Shown here piece by piece: positions 1 through 5,207 of a stretch of 5,280 nt of DNA. The first letter of the stretch is position 1; every line of letters begins with the position of its first letter. The stretch spans positions 1 through 5,280 of the forward strand of contig JBAZUC010000053.1 in assembly GCA_041661585.1 (NCBI GenBank), read 5' to 3'. The notes below the pieces were generated by a model. The model was not told where the DNA came from and searched no databases. It was given only the letters and a program-made list of their open reading frames with translations. The position numbers and the translations under genes are program-made. This DNA is from JAPLXD01 sp041661585 (lineage in GTDB: Bacteria; Patescibacteriota; Minisyncoccia; Moranbacterales; UBA11712).

Positions 1-2
1 CC

Positions 3-566
3 AGCGTAACAGTGCTTGAAACAAAAATGAGCCAAAAGACCAAATCCTCAGTCGGAGCCTTCTACAACTCCGAATCCGGAGTGGAATGGGCACTCAACAA
101 GATTGCGACGGGTACGGGACCAAACATCAGTGATATCTTCGGTGCCAGCTTTTCCGGAGGAAAAGTAGCCTGCCCCAATGGATTCGGTTGCGAACTCTAT
201 CTCCTGGATGATCAAGGAAAGGTTATCACTTCCAACCTCACCATTGACCAGGTCAAAGCTGTTCGCAGCGTCGGAACTCAAGCTGCCGGAGGAGCTGCTG
301 ACACCCAGCGGGCTATTGAGGCGGCGGTGGCGGCGACGGGAGGAGGATGCTATGTGGATTATGCTTTGGGCACGGGTCTGTCTGCGGGCAGTCCCTGTCA
401 TGTTACTGGATTTACAGTCAAGGGATCCGCTGGCGATTGGGGATCCTGTAGAAAAGGCTACACTGATCTAATTGGTCCCTACGATAACAATTTTCTTCCG
501 CCTGGAGGCAGTTGTGCACTCGGTAGTCCACTTAATTTTGGCGAGGCTTATGTTTGCTGTTTGTAG
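3..566 (+). CDS. Type IV pilin-like protein (PilX-type), 3' part only
   Basis: The frame is open to the left edge, so the gene starts outside the window; the GTG at 12 is probably internal. The first visible residues read SVTVLETKMSQKTKSS, then AFYNSESGVEWALNKI. This matches the end of the PilX/pilin N-terminal helix, where families show an 'AyyaAEsGvEraL' pattern just after the membrane segment; that hydrophobic segment and the prepilin cleavage site would lie upstream. A second familiar element is 'VRSVGTQ...TQRAIEAAV' (about 264-329), the strand where pilin-like proteins describe amino-acid modification of the head domain. The C-terminal half holds most of eight cysteines (codons near 171, 189, 348, 396, 447, 513, 555, 558) and ends YVCCL. 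It is probably an exported minor pilin or pseudopilin in a type IV pilus or secretion apparatus. The terminator at 608-636 ends its unit. Family call is fairly firm, exact role unknown. Confidence 0.75.
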   Translation, partial: SVTVLETKMSQKTKSSVGAFYNSESGVEWALNKIATGTGPNISDIFGASFSGGKVACPNGFGCELYLLDDQGKVITSNLTIDQVKAVRSVGTQAAGGAADTQRAIEAAVAATGGGCYVDYALGTGLSAGSPCHVTGFTVKGSAGDWGSCRKGYTDLIGPYDNNFLPPGGSCALGSPLNFGEAYVCCL

Positions 567-607
567 AGCTTCCCTAGACTAACCCAACATCCGATGTTAG
601 GAAATAG

Positions 608-636
608 AAAAAGAGCAGGTTCATTCTGCTCTTTTT
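608..636. terminator. Bidirectional intrinsic terminator
   Basis: A perfect 11-bp stem pairs AAAAAGAGCAG (608-618) with CTGCTCTTTTT (626-636) around a 7-nt loop. The A run on one side and the T run on the other give a U tract for transcripts of either strand. It lies 42 bp after the pilin stop, so it should end the pilin transcript. On the - strand it would overlap the end of the possible coding relic at 621-704, whose stop codon falls in the loop. A weaker 5-bp hairpin (586-590 with 594-598) precedes it. Confidence 0.88.
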
Positions 637-704
637 GTGATTTTGATAATTCCGACTGCGATCAGGCCGCCGGCGAGGGCGGTGAAGACAAAAAACAGAT
701 TTTT
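621..704 (-). pseudogene. Possible relic of a small membrane protein (C-terminal end)
   Basis: Read on the - strand from 704 down to a TGA at 623-621, 27 codons encode a convincing membrane segment, FFVFTALAGGLIAVGIIK, followed by a basic tail ITKRAE. There is no ATG, GTG or TTG in this frame after the TAA at 707-705. The neighbouring frame just upstream reads AEIKAEIKRTGVEACSLKK and would join the membrane segment if the run of seven A (700-706) had one more base. That upstream frame also lacks a start codon close by. The stop sits in the loop of the terminator hairpin, as often happens for genuine gene ends. I read it as a decayed or frameshifted small gene, but a chance hydrophobic frame is possible. 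Confidence 0.3.
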
Positions 705-734
705 TTAAGAGAACAGGCTTCAACCCCCGTTCTC
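637..734. other. Intergenic stretch with a second hairpin (707-736)
   Basis: No + strand gene is supportable between the terminator and the ligA promoter. Apart from the - strand relic, the main structure is a hairpin pairing AAGAGAAC (707-714) with GTTCTCTT (729-736). It extends inward by two G-C pairs after one mismatch and is preceded by seven T. A T-rich but broken tract follows it, so it could be a weak + strand terminator or a processing element. Confidence 0.45.
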
Positions 735-757
735 TTTATTTCTGCCTTTATTTCTGC
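734..757 (+). repeat. Perfect 12-bp tandem direct repeat
   Basis: CTTTATTTCTGC occurs twice head to tail, at 734-745 and 746-757, with no mismatch. The second copy supplies the TG of the extended -10 element, and the repeat covers the region where a -35 box would sit. On the - strand the repeat reads as an AEIK-AEIK duplication in the frame leading to the membrane-peptide relic, so it may have arisen as a coding duplication and been reused as promoter sequence. Confidence 0.8.
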
Positions 758-763
758 TAAAAT
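735..763 (+). promoter_or_regulatory. Probable extended -10 promoter for the ligA operon
   Basis: TGCTAAAAT at 755-763 fits an extended -10 (TGN then a one-mismatch TATAAT). The best -35 at 17-bp spacing is the weak TTTATT (735-740), as is usual for extended -10 promoters. The predicted start lies near 770, giving a leader of about 65 nt that begins at the inverted repeat described next. No other good promoter is seen before gatC, gatA or the following gene, so this one probably drives the whole block. Confidence 0.55.
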
Positions 764-766
764 GAG

Positions 767-836
767 CGTATTAGCCTCGTTAGAAATCTGGAAAAGTATT
801 CTAATGAGGGCGCATAATACGTAATTTCTAACGGGG
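767..836 (+). repeat. Inverted-repeat leader with two alternative pairings
   Basis: Segment A, CCTCGTTAGAAAT (775-787), can pair in two ways. With B (799-809) it makes an 11-bp stem with one G-U pair; outside a small internal loop this extends by seven more pairs, CGTATTA (767-773) with TAATACG (815-821). With C, ATTTCTAACGGGG (824-836), it makes a 13-bp stem with one U-G pair, and this stem includes the first base of the ligA GTG. The pairs are directly visible. Whether it works as an RNA switch, or is a palindromic repeat inserted before ligA, cannot be told from one sequence. Confidence 0.6.
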
Positions 837-2920
837 TGAAAGACAAAAAAGAGGCAAAATTGAGGATTGAAAAATTGCGGCGGGAAATCGACCGCTTTCG
901 CTATGAATATCATGTTTTGGACAAGCCGGAAGTGTCGGACGAGATTTTTGATTCTCTGATGCGGGAACTTCGCCAATTGGAAGAAAAATATCCCGATCTC
1001 AAAAGTTCCGACTCGCCGTCGCAAAGAATCGGCGGGGAGCCGCTGGCGAAATTTGAAAAAGTGCGGCACAGTCATCGCCAATGGTCTTTGGACGATGCTT
1101 TTTCTTTTGAGGAGATTCAAAAGTGGGAAGAAAAATTTCTGCGTCTGTTTGCAAAAAAGGGGATCAAAGAAACGCCCGAATATTGCGCTGAGATCAAGAT
1201 TGATGGATTGAAAATAATATTAACTTACAAAAAAGGATTGCTGGTCCAGGCGGCGACGAGGGGGGACGGAGTGATCGGCGAAAATGTGACCGAGCAAGTG
1301 AAAACGATCCAAAGCGTTCCTCTCAAATTGAACGAGTCAATTGATATCACGGTCGTCGGGGAAGCCTGGATGAAAAAAAGCGATTTGGAAAAAACAAACA
1401 AAATGCGCGAAAAAGAAGGGTTGCCGCCTTTTGCCAATTCTCGCAACGCAGCGGCGGGATCAATCCGACAGCTTGATCCGAAAATCACGTCCAAGCGAAG
1501 ATTGGATTCATATATCTACGATATTGAGGAAATTGATAGAAAATTTCCGGAAACTCAAGTTGAAGAATTAGAATTATTAAAAAAATTGGGGTTCAAAGTA
1601 AATTCAAATCACAAGTTATGTGAAAATATTGAAGATGTTGAGAAATATTTTCGATCGTGGGAGGACAAGAAAAACAAGCAAGAATATGGCATTGACGGCG
1701 TGGTTGTAAAAATAAATTCCAAAAAATTACAGGACGTGCTTGGCTATACCGGAAAATCTCCCCGTTGGGCGGTGGCATACAAATTTGTGCCGGAAAAAGT
1801 GACTACGGTTGTCGAGGAGATCAAAGTGCAAGTCGGGCGAACTGGAGCGCTCACGCCGGTGGCTCATCTCCGGCCGGTTTTGGTGGCCGGATCGACAGTT
1901 TCGCGGGCAACGCTTCACAATGAAGACGAGATCAAGCGTTTGGATGTCAGAATTGGCGATACGGTTGTGATTCACAAGGCAGGAGATGTGATTCCGGAAG
2001 TGGTCGAGGTACTCAAAAATCTGCGGACCGGAAAAGAAAAAAAATTTCATATGCCGACTCGCTGTCCGATCTGTGGCGGCGGAGTGCGCCGCGAAACAAT
2101 TAAGACTGGAAAAAAAGGCGAGGAAAGCGCGGCGCATTATTGCCAGAACAAAAAATGTTTTGCGATCGAAAAAGAAAATATCATCCATTTTGTTTCACGC
2201 AAGGGCTTCGATATAGAAGGATTGGGAGAAAAAATAGTCGAGCAGCTGATGAACGAAGGATTGATTTCCAATTTTGCAGATATTTTTGAGCTCAAAACGG
2301 GCGATCTTGAACCGCTGGAACGATTTGCCGAAAAATCAGCGGACAATCTCGTGAAAGCGATTGAAAAGGCAGAGAAAATTGAATTTCCGAAGTTTTTATA
2401 CGCGCTTGGAATCAGACATGTTGGCGAAGAAACAGCGGTTCTTGTAACACGCAACATTAGTCATGTAGCACGAAGCATGAAACATGTAACACGGGGAGTG
2501 AAGGAGCTGAAAGATATAATTGAGATATTCCCGAAAATTTTAGCAGATGATTGGCTGGCAATAAAAGGTATTGGTGAAAAGTCTGCAAAGAGTTTGACCG
2601 AATGGTTTAATGATAAAAATAATCTTGATTTATTGAGAAAAATGTTGAAGTTAAGCGTTGAAGTAGTGATTCCCAAAATGCAAGTTACAAGCCACAAGCT
2701 GCAAAACCAATCTTTCGTCCTGACTGGCGAGCTGGAATCGATGAGTCGCGACGAGGCCAAAGAAAAAATACGCGCGCTCGGCGGGGATATTTCTTCTTCG
2801 GTCAGCAAGAGCACAAGCTATGTCGTAGTTGGCAAAAACCCGGGTTCGAAGTATGATAAAGCGAGAGAATTGGGAGTAAAAATTATCAACGAAAGAGAGT
2901 TTATCAGTCTCATCAAATAG
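836..2920 (+). CDS. ligA: NAD+-dependent DNA ligase LigA
   Basis: LigA seals 3'-OH/5'-phosphate nicks using NAD+ in replication and repair. All domains are present in 694 residues (E. coli LigA has 671). Domain Ia (about 1-70) carries Y25-H26 and D35/D39 for NMN contact. The adenylation domain has the nucleophile K121 in KIDG, RGDG (142-145), E176, the FANSRNAAAGS block (199-209), the IDGVVVK motif (286-292) and AYKF (314-317). The OB fold follows with VGRTGALTPVA. A four-Cys zinc site uses C410, C413, C436 and C441. Helix-hairpin-helix repeats span about 445-600 and a BRCT domain 625-694. Extra length lies in two tandem-repeat tracts at residues 536-556 and 614-624. The position of E. coli Tyr35 is Phe38. 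I chose GTG 836 because KKEAKLRIEKL fits related N-termini. TTG 860, with GAGG five bases before it, is an alternative. The stop abuts the gatC ATG. Confidence 0.97.
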   Translation: MKDKKEAKLRIEKLRREIDRFRYEYHVLDKPEVSDEIFDSLMRELRQLEEKYPDLKSSDSPSQRIGGEPLAKFEKVRHSHRQWSLDDAFSFEEIQKWEEKFLRLFAKKGIKETPEYCAEIKIDGLKIILTYKKGLLVQAATRGDGVIGENVTEQVKTIQSVPLKLNESIDITVVGEAWMKKSDLEKTNKMREKEGLPPFANSRNAAAGSIRQLDPKITSKRRLDSYIYDIEEIDRKFPETQVEELELLKKLGFKVNSNHKLCENIEDVEKYFRSWEDKKNKQEYGIDGVVVKINSKKLQDVLGYTGKSPRWAVAYKFVPEKVTTVVEEIKVQVGRTGALTPVAHLRPVLVAGSTVSRATLHNEDEIKRLDVRIGDTVVIHKAGDVIPEVVEVLKNLRTGKEKKFHMPTRCPICGGGVRRETIKTGKKGEESAAHYCQNKKCFAIEKENIIHFVSRKGFDIEGLGEKIVEQLMNEGLISNFADIFELKTGDLEPLERFAEKSADNLVKAIEKAEKIEFPKFLYALGIRHVGEETAVLVTRNISHVARSMKHVTRGVKELKDIIEIFPKILADDWLAIKGIGEKSAKSLTEWFNDKNNLDLLRKMLKLSVEVVIPKMQVTSHKLQNQSFVLTGELESMSRDEAKEKIRALGGDISSSVSKSTSYVVVGKNPGSKYDKARELGVKIINEREFISLIK
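2441..2496 (+). repeat. Heptanucleotide tandem array 1 inside ligA
   Basis: Eight consecutive 7-nt units start at 2441, 2448, 2455, 2462, 2469, 2476, 2483 and 2490. Seven begin with CA, and the consensus is roughly CAYGNAA; examples are CATGTAA, CACGAAG and CATGAAA. Because three units make 21 nt, the protein shows a 7-residue repeat such as HVARSMK then HVTRGVK (residues 536-556). It falls between two helix-hairpin-helix elements, where E. coli LigA has a shorter sequence, so it looks like an in-frame expansion tolerated in a surface loop. Confidence 0.75.
2674..2708 (+). repeat. Heptanucleotide tandem array 2 inside ligA
   Basis: Five 7-nt units start at 2674, 2681, 2688, 2695 and 2702, each beginning CAA. 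The best ones are CAAGTTA, CAAGCCA and CAAGCTG, and the outer two are degenerate. The array encodes residues 614-624 (KMQVTSHKLQN), exactly the linker between the helix-hairpin-helix region and the BRCT domain. The unit differs from that of array 1 but has the same length and CA start. Confidence 0.65.
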
Positions 2921-3208
2921 ATGCTTTCCAAGGACGAAGTAAAAAAAATCGCCAATTTGGCGAGAATAGAAATTAGCGAACAAGAAGCTGACAAATATTC
3001 AACCGAACTCTCGGATATTTTGGGTTTTGTGGAAAAATTGAACGAAGCGGATACGGATGGCGTCGAGCCGATTGCGCATATCACAGGAGCCAAGAATGTC
3101 ATTCGCGAGGACAAAGTTGTCGAATACAGCGACGAGACAAAAGAAAAAATAATCAACAATTTTCCGAAGAAGAAAGACAGATTTGATAAGGTAAGGGCAG
3201 TTTTCTAA
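2921..3208 (+). CDS. gatC: Asp/Glu-tRNA amidotransferase subunit C
   Basis: The 95-residue product has the usual GatC length and landmarks: LSKDEVKKIANLARIEIS at the N-terminus, the ELSDILGFVEKLNEADTDGVEP helix and turn (29-50), and the NVIREDKV segment (59-66). GatC wraps around GatA and bridges it to GatB in the complex that amidates Glu-tRNA(Gln) or Asp-tRNA(Asn) in the cytoplasm. The ATG directly follows the ligA TAG with no gap and no Shine-Dalgarno sequence, so translation probably depends on coupling to ligA. The frame is the same as that of ligA. The end, KKKDRFDKVRAVF, resembles the normal 'yfkVpkvi' ending, so the gene appears complete. Confidence 0.94.
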   Translation: MLSKDEVKKIANLARIEISEQEADKYSTELSDILGFVEKLNEADTDGVEPIAHITGAKNVIREDKVVEYSDETKEKIINNFPKKKDRFDKVRAVF

Positions 3209-3211
3209 TAT

Positions 3212-4663
3212 ATGATTCGAGATTTGCACAATAAATTGATAAATCAAGAAATTACTTCAGAAAAGCTCACTGAAGAATATTTTGCGCGGATCGACGAAAA
3301 AGATCCTGAAATAAAAACATATTTGAGCCTGAATAAAGAATTTGCACTCGACAAGGCGCGTTCGGTGGACAAAAAAATCAAAAACGGCGAAGAGGTTGAC
3401 CTCTTGGCGGGGATTCCTTGCGGCGTGAAAGACAATATTTGCATCGAAGGACTGGTGACAACGGCTGCTTCGAAAATTCTTGAGGATTATATTCCGCCTT
3501 ATGATGCGACTGTTATTTCGAAATTGAAAGAAAGAGATTCCGTGTTCTTGGGGAAAACGAATCTTGATGAATTTGCAATGGGCGCTTCCACGGAAAATAG
3601 CGCCTTTCAAACAACAAAAAATCCTCACGATACGACGCGAGTTCCGGGCGGAACATCCGGCGGATCAACGGCCGCGGTCGCGGCTGATGAATGCGCGTGG
3701 GCGCTGGGATCTGATACAGGGGGATCAATCCGTCAGCCTTCTTCTTTTTGCGGTACAGTTGGGCTCAAGCCGACCTACGGCATGGTATCCCGCTATGGTC
3801 TTATTTCCATGGCCTCGAGCTTCGACCAAATTGGGCCGGTCACAAAAACAGTTGAGGACGCGGCGATTGTTTTGAGCCGGATTGCAGGACGCGACCTGAA
3901 AGATTCAACGTCAATGCCGACGGCTGACAAAAGCTATGAAAACCTGCTGGGCGGAGCGGATATCAGCGGCCTAAAAATCGGAGTGCCGAAAGAATATTTT
4001 GAAACTGATGGACTGGATCCAAGAGTTCGGGAGCTGATCGAGAAAGCGATCCAAAAATACAAAGATCTCGGTGCTCAAATTGTTGGCATCAGTCTTCCGA
4101 GCGGGGAGTATGCGCTGGCGACATACTACGTGATTGTCCCTTCGGAAGTCAGTTCCAATATGGCGCGTTTCGATGGAATCCGTTTTGGCCAATCGGTCGG
4201 AGCCGAAAGCGAAAAGACTGGTGCAGATTATACCCTAGGGGATATCTATTTCAAAACCCGCTCGATTTATCTCGGGAAAGAAGTGAAGCGCCGGATCATG
4301 CTCGGAACGTACGCTCTTTCAGCGGGATATTATGACCAGTACTATCTCAAAGCCCAAAAAGTGCGATCTGTCATCAAAAAAGAATTCGAAGAGGCCTACA
4401 AAAAAGTTGACATCATTCTTGGGCCGACTTCACCGACGAGCGCTTTCAGAATTGGTGAGAAAACCGAAAACCCTTTGGAGATGTATCTGGCGGATATATA
4501 CACCGTCACTGCGAACATCACCGGTGTTCCCGCGATTTCCGTTCCATGTGGTACAATTGAGGAAGACGGGAGAAATATGCCGGTCGGAATGCAACTCATG
4601 GGAAAGTGGTTTGATGAGGAAACATTGCTAAACGCGTCATATGTTTTTGAACAATCAACTTGA
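3212..4663 (+). CDS. gatA: Asp/Glu-tRNA amidotransferase subunit A (glutaminase)
   Basis: GatA hydrolyses glutamine and channels ammonia to GatB, which amidates mischarged tRNA. The 483 residues carry the amidase signature (about 141-180) and the catalytic Lys K73 in GVKDN. The nucleophile is S172 in DTGGSIRQP. The cis-Ser position, 24 residues before the nucleophile, is T148 (codon ACA 3653-3655) in PGGTSGGS, where the family normally has PGGSSGGS. The EVKRRIMLGTYALSAGYYDQYY block (357-378) and TANITGVPAISVP (433-445) are typical of GatA rather than other amidases. The protein ends at YVFEQST, a little short of the usual tail but past the conserved core. It starts three bases after gatC, without a Shine-Dalgarno sequence, and shares its frame. 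No gatB is present in the window. Confidence 0.96.
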   Translation: MIRDLHNKLINQEITSEKLTEEYFARIDEKDPEIKTYLSLNKEFALDKARSVDKKIKNGEEVDLLAGIPCGVKDNICIEGLVTTAASKILEDYIPPYDATVISKLKERDSVFLGKTNLDEFAMGASTENSAFQTTKNPHDTTRVPGGTSGGSTAAVAADECAWALGSDTGGSIRQPSSFCGTVGLKPTYGMVSRYGLISMASSFDQIGPVTKTVEDAAIVLSRIAGRDLKDSTSMPTADKSYENLLGGADISGLKIGVPKEYFETDGLDPRVRELIEKAIQKYKDLGAQIVGISLPSGEYALATYYVIVPSEVSSNMARFDGIRFGQSVGAESEKTGADYTLGDIYFKTRSIYLGKEVKRRIMLGTYALSAGYYDQYYLKAQKVRSVIKKEFEEAYKKVDIILGPTSPTSAFRIGEKTENPLEMYLADIYTVTANITGVPAISVPCGTIEEDGRNMPVGMQLMGKWFDEETLLNASYVFEQST

Positions 4664-4666
4664 TAT

Positions 4667-5185
4667 ATGGACATCAATATTTTCGCCATTTTTAAGTCTG
4701 CCTTCACTGCTTTTGCAAGTTCGTCCTTTTTTGGCTTCATAAAAATACTCGCCGGATTCATCATTGCGATCCTGCTCATCGCCGATATTCTTTTGCTTTC
4801 AAAACGCGTCCGAGGGGATTGGAAAACAGCTTTCTATGGAGCGAAAGTTCCGGATCTCAAAAAATCAAAATATGTTGAAAGATGGGAAAGTATCAAAAGA
4901 AATGCCCAAAGCGAGGATGTTTCGAAGGCAAAGATCGCGATGATTGAAGCGGATCTTATGTTCGGGGAGACTCTCGAAAAAATAGGATACAAAGGAAAAG
5001 ACACGGGCGAAAGAATGGCGGAGGTGAAGCCGGGACAATTGATCGGTCTTGAGGAAGCCAAATATGCGCATGAGGTTTTCAAAAAAATCGTTCACAATTC
5101 AAGTCATGAGATTGATATTCCGGAGATTCAGATGGCGCTTGAGGGATATGAAAAGGTGTTTCGGGGGTTGGAGCTTTTGGATTAA
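4667..5185 (+). CDS. Membrane-anchored protein of unknown function, possibly HEPN-like
   Basis: The 172-residue product has one N-terminal membrane helix (about 22-45, FGFIKILAGFIIAILLIADI), then a basic stretch (KRVRGDWK) and a soluble part predicted on the inside face. The soluble part is mostly helical, with landmarks ERWESIK (71-77), KAKIAMIEADLMF (87-99), LEKIGYKGKDTGERM (103-117) and AHEVFKKIVH (134-143), ending in EGYEKVFRGLELLD. The 'W-I ... A-EAD ... GY-G ... ER ... IVH ... YE' order resembles small membrane proteins I associate with Parcubacteria, whose last helices recall HEPN domains. Here the Arg of a HEPN R-x4-H motif would be F138, with H143 kept, so nuclease activity is doubtful. 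It starts three bases after gatA in the same frame, again without a Shine-Dalgarno sequence, and is probably co-transcribed. The protein is real; the family link is inference. Confidence 0.8.
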   Translation: MDINIFAIFKSAFTAFASSSFFGFIKILAGFIIAILLIADILLLSKRVRGDWKTAFYGAKVPDLKKSKYVERWESIKRNAQSEDVSKAKIAMIEADLMFGETLEKIGYKGKDTGERMAEVKPGQLIGLEEAKYAHEVFKKIVHNSSHEIDIPEIQMALEGYEKVFRGLELLD

Positions 5186-5207
5186 AAAATTAATTTAAAA
5201 TAAAAAA

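Noticed and set aside
813..818. CATAAT as a second -10 box just before ligA
   Set aside because: No -35 or TG extension fits, and the sequence is already explained as one arm of the inverted repeat.
594..824. A 76-codon + strand frame from ATG 594 in the intergenic region
   Set aside because: It runs through the terminator, the hairpin, the tandem repeat and the promoter, has an unnatural composition, and shows no recognisable motif.
662..1120. A 152-codon - strand frame overlapping the start of ligA
   Set aside because: Most of it is antisense to conserved ligA domain Ia and it looks like a shadow of that gene; only its last part may belong to the small relic discussed.
1727..2188. Long - strand frames opposite ligA and gatA
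   Set aside because: They are antisense shadows of conserved coding sequence and have no motifs or plausible start context.
4661..4663. Recoded TGA (glycine, as in Gracilibacteria or SR1) fusing GatA to the next protein
   Set aside because: The frame would continue, but no other in-frame TGA occurs in ligA, gatC, gatA or the membrane protein, and GatA normally ends about here. A standard stop is simpler.
5196..5201. TAAAAT as a promoter for a leaderless gap transcript
   Set aside because: The spacing to the ATG would fit a leaderless start, but the stretch is A/T only, so a match is expected by chance, and no -35 is seen.
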